From contig JALOBM010000018.1 in the NCBI GenBank assembly GCA_023228285.1, positions 1 to 40,005 of the forward strand: DNA of 40,005 nucleotides. Direction: 5' to 3'. A program made the position numbers and the translations under genes. Shown here piece after piece: positions 1-7,632 of this stretch (the stretch's first letter is position 1; every line of letters starts with the position of its first letter). The notes below the pieces were generated by a model. The model did no database searches and was not told the origin of the DNA. It saw only the letters and a list, made by a program, of their open reading frames with translations. The DNA comes from Candidatus Cloacimonadota bacterium. GTDB lineage: Bacteria > Cloacimonadota > Cloacimonadia > Cloacimonadales > Cloacimonadaceae.

Positions 1-183
1 TACACTCTGATTGGTGAAGAATTCTATGCAGCCAGTGCCTATCTTTCCCGTAACCACGACATGGTGAGCATGTTGAAGGCTCAGGACTACTTCAAGCTGT
101 TCATCATCCTGGGTATTATTGTGGGCACTGTGCTTTCCACCCTCAATATCAGCGGTTTCATACATATGTTCCCGCTTGAGTAA
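1..183 (+). CDS. C-terminal end of a membrane protein (5' part outside window)
   Basis: The open frame runs from the window edge to a TAA at 181-183 and gives 60 residues. A hydrophobic stretch (KLFIILGIIVGTVLSTL) forms one membrane segment near the end, followed by a short tail. I do not recognise the family from this fragment. The stop lies 11 bases before the rex start, and the rex ribosome binding site (aaggagg) overlaps the stop codon region, so the two genes are probably co-transcribed. Coding is supported by the continuous frame and membrane-like composition only. Confidence 0.7.
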   Translation, partial: YTLIGEEFYAASAYLSRNHDMVSMLKAQDYFKLFIILGIIVGTVLSTLNISGFIHMFPLE

Positions 184-194
184 GGAGGATTATT

Positions 195-815
195 ATGGTG
201 AAGATACCTACTTCCACTCTAAAGCGCTTGCCCCAGTATCTGGAAGTGTTGAAACGCTTGAAAAAAGCCGGACTGAAGGAAGTATCTGCCACGAAGATAT
301 CCGTCTTTGCAGACATCCATCAGACCTTGGTACGCAAAGATGTCTCCTTCACAAACATCAGTGCCAGCAAGACCGGGTATCAGATCGGTCCCTTGCAAAA
401 AGCGATTGAGGATCTATTGAATTGGAGCGACACCTCCATCAGCTATTTGGTGGGTGTGGGGCATCTGGGCAGCGCACTCTTGGGATATCAAGAGTTTTCA
501 CAACGCGGACTCAGTATTGTCGCAGGCTTTGACAGCGATCCCGAGAAGATCGGCAAGAAAGTGCATGGAGTACCGGTGTATTCGGCTCTGGATTTCACAG
601 CTATGGCCCAAAAGGATAAGATTCGCATCGGCATCATCACCGTGCCTCCGGATAGCGCGCAACTGATTGCCGACATCATGGTTCACAGCGGTATCAAGGC
701 GATCTGGAACTTCACTCCGCACAAGATCATTGTTCCGCCGGATATCATTGTGGAATATGTGGATATGTTCTCATCGCTGGCAGTGCTTTCCCGTCGCCTG
801 GCAGAACAACACTAA
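195..815 (+). CDS. rex: Redox-sensing transcriptional repressor Rex
   Basis: At 206 residues this is the usual size for Rex, a cytoplasmic dimeric repressor that senses the NADH/NAD+ ratio and controls fermentation and respiration genes. Residues about 1-80 match the N-terminal winged-helix domain (RLPQYLEVLKRL, then the LVRKDVSF recognition region and a GYQIGPL turn). From about residue 85 the Rossmann domain starts with the nucleotide-binding loop VGVGHLGSALLGY, in which His replaces the more usual Asn/Lys. The C-terminus (VEYVDMFSSLAVLSRRL) is the swapped dimerisation helix typical of the family. The ATG at 195 sits behind a strong aaggagg site. A hairpin directly after the stop probably ends the transcript. 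The genes it controls cannot be read from this window: I found no clear Rex box. Confidence 0.93.
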   Translation: MVKIPTSTLKRLPQYLEVLKRLKKAGLKEVSATKISVFADIHQTLVRKDVSFTNISASKTGYQIGPLQKAIEDLLNWSDTSISYLVGVGHLGSALLGYQEFSQRGLSIVAGFDSDPEKIGKKVHGVPVYSALDFTAMAQKDKIRIGIITVPPDSAQLIADIMVHSGIKAIWNFTPHKIIVPPDIIVEYVDMFSSLAVLSRRLAEQH

Positions 816-816
816 C

Positions 817-842
817 CAAATTCCTCCGGATGGAATTTGTTT
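817..842 (+). terminator. Hairpin after rex, probable terminator
   Basis: CAAATTCC and GGAATTTG form a perfect 8-bp stem around a 7-nt loop, starting one base after the rex stop codon and followed by a short TTT. The T-run is short, so termination may be partial. Confidence 0.5.
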
Positions 843-918
843 CCTCCAGAAATCAAGCAGCATAGCCTGTTTGGGGCTATATTAGTACAGAATAAAGACA
901 AATAGAGGTATTAAAAAC

Positions 919-2952
919 ATGGCTCTGGATTATCAACAAATTATGGATAAAGTCAGCGCTCCTAAAGCTGAGTGTATTGCGCTGATCGAGAAGTTACGCT
1001 TAGTCAGCATCCCCGCTGATGCCCCCTTGGCAGAGTTCTTTACTTACTATCGCCATATTGCCCTGAGATCCTGGGATGTTGTAAGTATGCTTGACCGGGA
1101 TCCGCATTTGAAAAAGACTCCTCTGAAAGAACTGGAAGCCTTAAACAGAGATTTGTATGACAGCTTTGAGCCGGGAAGCGGGTACGACAATTCGATTCTG
1201 AATCCGGATTATGCACACAAGCTTTATGGAGCACAGATTGGCCCCTTCCTCAGCGCCATCTTCTCCTCCGCCTGGACTATCCGTCGCAACGGCATTGATG
1301 GTGATTATGTAAGCATCCGCTGCTGCCTGAATCTGTTCTTCTCCTTGCTGGAAGCTCCGGATAAAAGCAATTATGATGCCCTGTTGAGCATATATAAACA
1401 AGAGCTCATGAAAGATCATGAACTAAAGATTCAAGCTTCGTACGTGCGCCGTTTTTCACCTCAAAACGACTATTTCTACAATGTAGTACATGATGCTGAT
1501 CTCGACGATATTCGTTACATGTACCGCTATTGTGCGTACCTTAGTAAGTACGACATGGAGATGGCGGAATTCATCGCTGCCTATCCGCCCCAAGAACTGG
1601 CTGCTATTGCCAGATTTATGGTAAAGAGCTGGGTGGATGGCTTCGTACGTGCCAAGAAGGATTACAAAAAGAAGCAATACGCAAACCTGATGATCCCCAT
1701 AGGGATGGAAGCTCTGGGACGCCTGATCATCGACGAATTGGAAGCAATTGGCATCAGCGCTTTGGTACCCCAGCTACAAGGTACCGGTTTGAATCGGCAA
1801 TATTCTTACGATCATCGCTACGATTCCGCGTTATTACTGGATCGGGATTATGTGGAGAAGTCGCTTACTATCGCCAAAAACACCATGGAAGAGATGAAAG
1901 ACATCATCGCCCAGCAAGCTGGTCCCATATACGTGGAACTCTTTGGTGAGACTCCCTTCAGTCCTGTGAATAAAAGCACCACTTTAAAGCTGAGTGATGA
2001 GCAACAGCAGCTAATGCGTGAGTATCAGGCTCGTAGCGGGCAACTCTATTATTCATATTACAAAAGGGATGAAGCCAGTTTTTCCATTATCGCCTTCCCT
2101 TCCACCGAGATCGGCGACAAATTCCCGGAGATCTTCGCCGATACCCTGCGCATCAACCTGCTGGACAGCAAGCATTATGCCAGAATCCAACAGAAGATCA
2201 TCGATGTGCTGGATACTGCCCAATACGTTCATGTAAAGGGCAGGGGCAACAACCGCACCGATATCAAAGTGCAGATGCACCCTCTGAAAGATCCCTCCCG
2301 GGAGACCCTCTTTGAAAACTGCGTGGCAGACGTCAATATCCCTGTGGGTGAAGTGTTTACTTCTCCTGTTTTGAAGGGCACATCTGGTGTGTTGCACGTG
2401 GAAGATATCTACCTGGGCAATCTTCGCTATTTCAACCTGGAGATCAGCTTTGAGGACGGCTGGGTAAAGGACTATTTCTGCACAAATTACGATGACCCCG
2501 AAGAAGCAAGGAAATATGTGTATGAAAACCTGCTTTTGCCTCATAAAACCCTGCCCATCGGCGAATTTGCCATTGGCACCAATACCGCGGCCTATCAGAT
2601 GGCCAAAAAGTATGACATCATGGCTCTCTTGCCCATCCTGATCATAGAAAAGATGGGTCCGCACTTTGCCATCGGAGATACCTGCTTCAGTCATGAAGAG
2701 GATTCCCCGCATCCCAGTTTTGTAAATGGCAAGGAAATGATCGCAGTGGATAACGAACAATCTGCCAAACGTAGGGATGACCCCGTAAACGCTTATCTGA
2801 TGCATCATACAGATATCACTCTGCCCTACGAGATGCTGGGCTTTATCTGCGCAGTGAAAGCCGACGGCAGCAGCACGGATATTATACGGGACGGCCGCTT
2901 CGTAGTGCCTGGAACCGAGGAATTGAATATCCCGCTTGCCGAGATGGAATAG
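919..2952 (+). CDS. M29-type (thermophilic metalloprotease) aminopeptidase with long N-terminal extension
   Basis: The C-terminal half carries the marks of the M29 aminopeptidase family (AmpS/AmpT/PepS), cytoplasmic two-metal exopeptidases: the segment NIPVGEVFTSPV with Glu478, IGEFAIGTNT with Glu549, PHFAIGDT with His582, and the HTD motif His630/Asp632, in the expected order and spacing. Known M29 enzymes are about 370-415 residues; this protein is 677, so roughly the first 230 residues are an additional helical region I cannot assign. The position where the family usually has a catalytic Tyr (seven after His582) is Cys589 here, and an acidic, proline-containing loop follows it (about 590-610). 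Activity may therefore differ. The start ATG has only a weak upstream site (agaggt). It stands alone between the rex terminator and the next gene. A role in peptide breakdown would suit an amino-acid fermenter. Confidence 0.75.
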   Translation: MALDYQQIMDKVSAPKAECIALIEKLRLVSIPADAPLAEFFTYYRHIALRSWDVVSMLDRDPHLKKTPLKELEALNRDLYDSFEPGSGYDNSILNPDYAHKLYGAQIGPFLSAIFSSAWTIRRNGIDGDYVSIRCCLNLFFSLLEAPDKSNYDALLSIYKQELMKDHELKIQASYVRRFSPQNDYFYNVVHDADLDDIRYMYRYCAYLSKYDMEMAEFIAAYPPQELAAIARFMVKSWVDGFVRAKKDYKKKQYANLMIPIGMEALGRLIIDELEAIGISALVPQLQGTGLNRQYSYDHRYDSALLLDRDYVEKSLTIAKNTMEEMKDIIAQQAGPIYVELFGETPFSPVNKSTTLKLSDEQQQLMREYQARSGQLYYSYYKRDEASFSIIAFPSTEIGDKFPEIFADTLRINLLDSKHYARIQQKIIDVLDTAQYVHVKGRGNNRTDIKVQMHPLKDPSRETLFENCVADVNIPVGEVFTSPVLKGTSGVLHVEDIYLGNLRYFNLEISFEDGWVKDYFCTNYDDPEEARKYVYENLLLPHKTLPIGEFAIGTNTAAYQMAKKYDIMALLPILIIEKMGPHFAIGDTCFSHEEDSPHPSFVNGKEMIAVDNEQSAKRRDDPVNAYLMHHTDITLPYEMLGFICAVKADGSSTDIIRDGRFVVPGTEELNIPLAEME

Positions 2953-3046
2953 GGATTTATCCCTTACACCATCTATTTTGATAGATGGGTATCCCCCAGC
3001 CACAGCTCCACCGCCAAGCTGGTGTTGATAAAGTGAGGAAGAAGCA

Positions 3047-3505
3047 ATGAAAAGAATTGTTTGTATCCTCACAGCCCTCTTAACACTTAGTCTTCTTGCT
3101 GCAGCCCCGGTGGTCTCGAACGTTGTGGCAGCCCAATCGGGAGATGTGATATTGATCAGTTATCGCCTTTCTCATCCGGACAATCTTCCCTGTGAAATCC
3201 AACTTCTGGTGTCAAACGATGGCGGAGCCAGCTATGCGATAATCCCCGAATCCCTCAGTGGAGATTTTGGTACTGTAGCGGCGACCAGCGACGGCGCTCA
3301 ATATCGGATTTTATGGAATTACGTGCAGGATGAAATGATAGACGGTGATAGTTACCGCGTAAAAGTGATCGCTAATGATGAAGCGGGTGAAGTAGCAGAA
3401 CCTGTCTTCGTTCCTGCCGGTGGAACATACGACGATGAGGTCAGTGTAACTATTGTCTGCACAACAGATGATGCCACGATTTATTATACAATAGATGCCA
3501 GATAA
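3047..3505 (+). pseudogene. Secreted protein fragment: signal peptide, Ig-like region and cut-off chitobiase-type C-terminal repeat
   Basis: The 152 residues begin with a signal peptide (about 1-20, ending LLAAAP), followed by a beta-rich region of the kind that opens many secreted Cloacimonadota proteins (VSNDGGASYAII, ...LSGDFGTVAATSDG). From about residue 123 there is the start of a CHB_HEX_C-like repeat (PAGGTYDDEVSVTI, then TTDDATIYYTID), which normally continues with a G-x-x-P segment and further domains. Here it stops at DAR followed by TAA. No continuation is visible in other frames of the 520 bases downstream. The ATG at 3047 has a gaggaag site 6-10 bases upstream. Most likely a 3'-truncated relative of larger formylglycine-enzyme-like or adhesin genes; it could instead be a short functional secreted protein. 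Confidence 0.6.
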
Positions 3506-3778
3506 ATCCTTGGGGATATCCCAATAATTTTGGTTTACGTGTTTGTCGTAATGCCAATTAGAATCATAATTGCTAAGTGAAAGAGTCTTTGCAATTGTAA
3601 AGATGAAGCATGGTTTCCTCCGTTCTCTTCGGTACAGTAAGGGGGCGGAAGAACTTTGTATATTGTGCCGGTCGGTGATTTTCAGACATCCATACATGGA
3701 TTTACTTTATGCGGTTGGCACAAAGCACTTTATTCTCACTCTCACTGTAACCACTTTGTTTCAAGCTGTGCCGAAGGA

Positions 3779-3830
3779 GATATCATCGGGTCATCATCGA
3801 GTGAGCACTGCTTTATAACGCCTTGATATC
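3779..3830 (+). repeat. 52-bp dispersed intergenic element, copy 1
   Basis: The element starts gatatcatcg and ends ttgatatc. It contains two adjacent 11-bp units beginning atcatcg (second unit atcatcgagtg) and then gcactgctttataacg. The same 52-bp layout recurs at 25769-25820 (+) and 33973-34024 (-), always between genes. Confidence 0.8.
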
Positions 3831-3948
3831 CGGTTCAAACCTGCTTTATCAAGAGAGTATGAATTGGACTTCCAGTAAGCCGAATGACATCATAATGCTG
3901 CCATCCCACTAAAAAAAGATATGATTAAACTTTGTCCAAATCAAAAGC

Positions 3949-3976
3949 TTGACATATAAAGCAGTTGCTATGGAAT
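3949..3976 (+). promoter_or_regulatory. Candidate promoter for the dsbD-zupT cluster
   Basis: A perfect -35 box TTGACA (3949-3954) is followed after 16 bases by TGGAAT (3971-3976), a 4/6 match to the -10 consensus. The -35 box lies in the longer word CTTGACATATA, which also stands before wrbA and nadC. Confidence 0.55.
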
Positions 3977-4029
3977 GCAATCTGCTTAGAATTAACCTTT
4001 ATTACGCAGATGTTTTTATGGAGGTATAG

Positions 4030-5913
4030 ATGCGCCTTAAATGCAGAGCGCTCCTGATATTCATCCTATTGATGAGTGTATCGATCGTGGCACAAACGGT
4101 TACCTTTAGTATATCGGAGAACATCCTGAAACCGGGAGACAAGGGGTTCATCCGGGCAAAACTGGATATTCCCGCAGACCGCAAGCAAAGTGTGGATCCC
4201 AAAGACAATCCTTACCTTTTCCTGGAAGCTCAGCATCCGGATCTGGAGATTGGGGAAATGATCCTGCCCAAACCCACCAAGGTAGTATCTGCCACAGAAT
4301 GGAAATATTATCCGCAGGTTACGCTCAGCTTGCCATTCACCGTGAAGCCCGCTGCCACACCGGGAGTAAAAACCCTGAAAGCTCTGATGAGCTACAATCT
4401 CTGTTACGATAGTGGCATGTGTGATCCTCCGGAAGAGCAGGAAGGCAATATACGCTTTGAGATAGTTCAGCCGATCACTCCGGACATGATCGAAGAGGGC
4501 CCGATCTCCGTAACTCAGATGGCCGGCACCACGCCTGAACAGGATGCTGCTGAAGCGGGTAAAAACGAAGATCACGCTGTTCAAAGCATGGATGATGCAT
4601 CTGCAGCAGATGGTTCCCCCACTCAGGATAACCTTCCCGAAGCAGGGATTGCCTGGCAAGAAGTGCTGAAATATCTCCTCTTTGCATTCCTGGGAGGCTT
4701 GATTTTGAATATTACGCCTTGTGTATTGCCAATTCTGCCTATCCGCATCATGGCGATCGTGAATCAGGCGCAAAAGGACAGATCAAAAGTGTTCAAACAT
4801 GTGATGGTATATACTGTGGGAGTGCTGATCTCATTTGCCATCCTTGCTGCTATTTTCATCGGTATTCAGGCTGCAGGGCAATCTGCCGGCTGGGGCACAC
4901 AAAACCAGAATCCTTATTTCCAGGTTGCGCTGATGGCGATCGTCTTTGTGTTTGCACTATCACTATTGGGAGTCTTTGAGATCACTGCACCGGGTATGAA
5001 TGCGGCAAATAAAGCTACTTCCAGGGGAGGCTATGGTGGCAGTTTCTTTGGCGGGATCTTTGCCTTTTTGATGGCGATATCCTGCACAGGCCCCTTCCTG
5101 GGTGCGGCGCTGCCTTTTGCCATGAAGCTTCCTCCTACGCTGATCATGGTGTTTTTCCTGATGATAGGTTTGGGCTTTGCCTTTCCCTTTATCCTGATCG
5201 GGATGTTCCCCAAAGCACTGAAGATAATACCAAAACCTGGGGATTGGATGGTGCTGTTCAAAGAACTGATGGGCTTTGTGCTGTTGTGGCTGGTATATAC
5301 TATGCTCAAGACCACTCTCGCTCTCACCAGCGGTGCGTATCTGGTTAATGTGGTGCTATACCTGCTTATTGTTGGCTTTGCCGTGTGGTTATACGGCAAA
5401 TTTGTACGCTTTGAATACAGCCGCGCCACGCAATGGATTTTCAGCATTCTGGCGCTGGTAATCATTGTGGCAGCTTCGTGGTATTTTCTGCCCATCAAGG
5501 AAGAGCATCTGGCGGTAGAAACTGTGGCTCCTGTCGGCGACGAAAAGCTGCAATCGCCACATGCCCCGGAAGGCTGGTATGTCTTTAGTCCCGAATTGCA
5601 GGCAAAATTGCTTGCAGAAGGCAAGACAGTGTTTCTGGATATTGGTGCAGAGTGGTGTAAAAATTGCAAAACAAATGAGAAGACAGTGCTTTTCACCGAA
5701 GACATGATGCAAGATTTTGCCGCTAACAAGGTAGTACTACTAAAAGGCGATTTTACCAAAAAAGATCCTGTGCTATTGGAGTGGATTACCGGTCACGACC
5801 GTTTGGGAGTTCCCTTCAACGCACTATATATTCCGGGTCAGGAACCAATTGTGTTCCCGGAATTGGTAAGTAAAAACATGATTCGGGAAGCCCTGAAGAA
5901 AGTACCGAATTGA
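4030..5913 (+). CDS. dsbD: DsbD-type thiol:disulfide interchange protein
   Basis: DsbD carries electrons from cytoplasmic thioredoxin across the inner membrane to periplasmic thiol proteins. The 627 residues show all three parts: a signal peptide (about 1-21) and an N-terminal periplasmic domain with the cysteine pair Cys125/Cys131 (LCYDSGMCDPP); an eight-helix-like membrane block (about 215-490) with one Cys in each half, Cys231 (NITPCVLPILP) and Cys352 (AISCTGPFLGAALP); and a C-terminal thioredoxin domain with the motif WCKNC (Cys543, Cys546). Length and order match full DsbD rather than the small CcdA. It is the first gene of a cluster in which three further products carry periplasmic CxxC motifs, with only a 10-base gap to the next gene, so it is likely their reductant source. 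The upstream ggaggtatag gives a good ribosome binding site. Confidence 0.93.
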   Translation: MRLKCRALLIFILLMSVSIVAQTVTFSISENILKPGDKGFIRAKLDIPADRKQSVDPKDNPYLFLEAQHPDLEIGEMILPKPTKVVSATEWKYYPQVTLSLPFTVKPAATPGVKTLKALMSYNLCYDSGMCDPPEEQEGNIRFEIVQPITPDMIEEGPISVTQMAGTTPEQDAAEAGKNEDHAVQSMDDASAADGSPTQDNLPEAGIAWQEVLKYLLFAFLGGLILNITPCVLPILPIRIMAIVNQAQKDRSKVFKHVMVYTVGVLISFAILAAIFIGIQAAGQSAGWGTQNQNPYFQVALMAIVFVFALSLLGVFEITAPGMNAANKATSRGGYGGSFFGGIFAFLMAISCTGPFLGAALPFAMKLPPTLIMVFFLMIGLGFAFPFILIGMFPKALKIIPKPGDWMVLFKELMGFVLLWLVYTMLKTTLALTSGAYLVNVVLYLLIVGFAVWLYGKFVRFEYSRATQWIFSILALVIIVAASWYFLPIKEEHLAVETVAPVGDEKLQSPHAPEGWYVFSPELQAKLLAEGKTVFLDIGAEWCKNCKTNEKTVLFTEDMMQDFAANKVVLLKGDFTKKDPVLLEWITGHDRLGVPFNALYIPGQEPIVFPELVSKNMIREALKKVPN

Positions 5914-5923
5914 GGAACAAAAA

Positions 5924-7033
5924 ATGAAACTGAAGATAGCGATAATAAGCCTCTTTGCCCTGTTGTTTCTGCTAAGCGCTTGCGACAGATATGAGCACAA
6001 TTTCAGCAAATTACCTACTGGTGACGTCGATGATTTGGAAGAATTTGTGCAATCTATCGACTACAGATTTGCCATGCTGAACAGCGACAACTTCTCCCTC
6101 GTGGAAGCTCTGTATGCTGAAGACTATATTCACAACGGTGTAAGCAAGGGTGAGCGTCTGGCGTGGATTGAAAGTTTCTTGGATGTACCCGGCGTAAGCT
6201 TTGAGGTATCCGATGTGGAGCTGAATAGTATAACTTATGAAATTGGCCTGGTAAATTGGCGCTTGAAGATTTTAACACAGGATACCAGAACGGTCCTGGC
6301 CGATAGCCTGTTCGTTGGTGACCAGGCTAAGTACGAAGATGGGATATATTTATTGTATGGCAACAGGGTTTGCATCCAGGATAATCCCAAACAGCTGGTA
6401 ATAGCCGAATACTTCACCTTTGATAGTTGTCCAAATTGCCCTGTTGCCGAGGCAAAACTAAGCATGATGCAACAGACCCACCCCAATTTTATCTATCTGG
6501 AACATCACATTACCAATGCCTTACTGGTGCCAGATAACGATACACCCAGCTACTACAGTGCCTATAGTGCCCCTACTGCGGTATTTCAGGGTATGAGTAA
6601 AGTGGTGGGCAGCGCAGCAGAGCAATTGCAACTCTATGATAATTTAGTGAATAACTTGGTTAATGAAGATCAGAGCATAGAGTATGAACTGCAAGACATC
6701 AGCTACGATAGTAATGAAATCAGAGCCAAGGTTATATTGACTGCTTCCCCGGAAATGGATATTAATGATATGTATCTGAATTACGTAATCATCACCGATG
6801 AAGTGAGTCAGACCAACGTGAACGGCGATCCTTTGCACAATGTGGTCCGCGCCGTGGGAAGAAGTCCCTTGACCGCATGGGATATGCAACATGGAGTGTC
6901 AATCAGTTTGGGTACTTCAGACCCTATGCCTTCCAATTATAAACTGGTGGTATTTGCGCAATATCGCCCCCAAGTATTTATTAATGAATCACGCATTTAT
7001 GGCGGGATTGTCCACACTGTATCTTCAAAATGA
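5924..7033 (+). CDS. Omp28-like thioredoxin-fold lipoprotein
   Basis: A 369-residue lipoprotein: the signal ends FLLSAC, with Cys20 as the lipidated residue. Residues about 35-140 resemble an NTF2-like or similar alpha/beta domain (AMLNSDNFSLVEALYAEDY), which I assign with little certainty. A thioredoxin-like domain follows with IAEYFTFDSCPNCPVAE (Cys169, Cys172) and the conserved APTAVFQG segment of the Omp28-related family, then a beta-rich C-terminal domain (about 240-369). It lies 10 bases after dsbD, and its stop overlaps the region of the next gene's ribosome binding site. Expected location is the periplasmic face of a membrane, reduced by DsbD. The natural substrate is unknown. Confidence 0.78.
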   Translation: MKLKIAIISLFALLFLLSACDRYEHNFSKLPTGDVDDLEEFVQSIDYRFAMLNSDNFSLVEALYAEDYIHNGVSKGERLAWIESFLDVPGVSFEVSDVELNSITYEIGLVNWRLKILTQDTRTVLADSLFVGDQAKYEDGIYLLYGNRVCIQDNPKQLVIAEYFTFDSCPNCPVAEAKLSMMQQTHPNFIYLEHHITNALLVPDNDTPSYYSAYSAPTAVFQGMSKVVGSAAEQLQLYDNLVNNLVNEDQSIEYELQDISYDSNEIRAKVILTASPEMDINDMYLNYVIITDEVSQTNVNGDPLHNVVRAVGRSPLTAWDMQHGVSISLGTSDPMPSNYKLVVFAQYRPQVFINESRIYGGIVHTVSSK

Positions 7034-7044
7034 AGGAGAAGAAA

Positions 7045-7632
7045 ATGAGAAAGATATTGACCCTTTTAGCCATGTTAATCATTATTATGCCGGTATTTGC
7101 GGGAAAGATGCCGGATTTTAAGCTTTCGGATATGAGTGGTAAAGACATCAGCTTGGAATCGCTGTTGGGCAGAGGCCCCGTAATCATAGATTTCTGGGCA
7201 GACTATTGCAAACCCTGCAAAGAAGCGATGCCTGCACTAAATACGCTTGCCGAGAAATATGAGGACATCACTGTGGTGATGATCTCCATCGACGCACCCA
7301 AAGCTCAGGCCAGGGCAAAAAGCTATCTGAAAAGCAAAAACTTCAAGTTTGTTACTCTTTTCGATCCGGACAAAAAGCTGGCCAAACAGATGAATGTGGT
7401 AAATCCTCCGCACAGCTTTATGCTGGATAACACCGGCGAGATAGTCTACTCTCATGTGGGTTTTGAAGCAGGTACAGAAAAGGTCTATGAGGGACACATC
7501 AGAAACATGCTGGGCTTGAAGGACGAGGCTGAGCATGGTCAGCACAAGCATGGTGAAGATGGAGAACATAAGCATGGAGAGAATGGAGAGCACTGCGGAA
7601 ATTGCGGAAATCACGCAGCAGAGGAAAAATAG
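7045..7632 (+). CDS. TlpA/ResA-like thioredoxin with histidine-rich C-terminal tail
   Basis: A 195-residue exported thiol-disulfide protein. The start at 7045 was chosen over the ATG at 7030 because aaggag at 7033-7038 is correctly spaced for it. A signal peptide (about 1-20, ending PVFAG) is followed by a TlpA-type thioredoxin fold with WADYCKPCKEAMP (Cys55, Cys58), a peroxiredoxin-like insertion and a cis-Pro segment (NPPHSFM). The last about 33 residues form a charged tail with seven His and two Cys in short repeats of the form HKHGEDGE / HKHGENGE, ending HCGNCGNH. Such tails usually bind Zn, Ni or Cu. The tail is not part of the TlpA family core. It sits between two outer-envelope proteins and upstream of a ZIP transporter, which makes a link between thiol redox and metals plausible. 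Confidence 0.88.
   Translation: MRKILTLLAMLIIIMPVFAGKMPDFKLSDMSGKDISLESLLGRGPVIIDFWADYCKPCKEAMPALNTLAEKYEDITVVMISIDAPKAQARAKSYLKSKNFKFVTLFDPDKKLAKQMNVVNPPHSFMLDNTGEIVYSHVGFEAGTEKVYEGHIRNMLGLKDEAEHGQHKHGEDGEHKHGENGEHCGNCGNHAAEEK

Larger units (their letters stand above)
3506..4029. other. Gene-free stretch with a dispersed repeat and the dsbD promoter
   Basis: These 524 bases hold no convincing gene; short open frames here lack ribosome binding sites and family-like composition. They contain one copy of a 52-bp dispersed element (3779-3830) and a promoter-like pair near 3949-3976. The part nearest the truncated gene may be decayed coding sequence. Confidence 0.6.

Noticed and set aside
2053..3072. 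Long open frame on the - strand opposite the M29 aminopeptidase gene
   Set aside because: It lies antisense to a well-supported gene, has no ribosome binding site and gives a His/Ile-rich sequence without family features.
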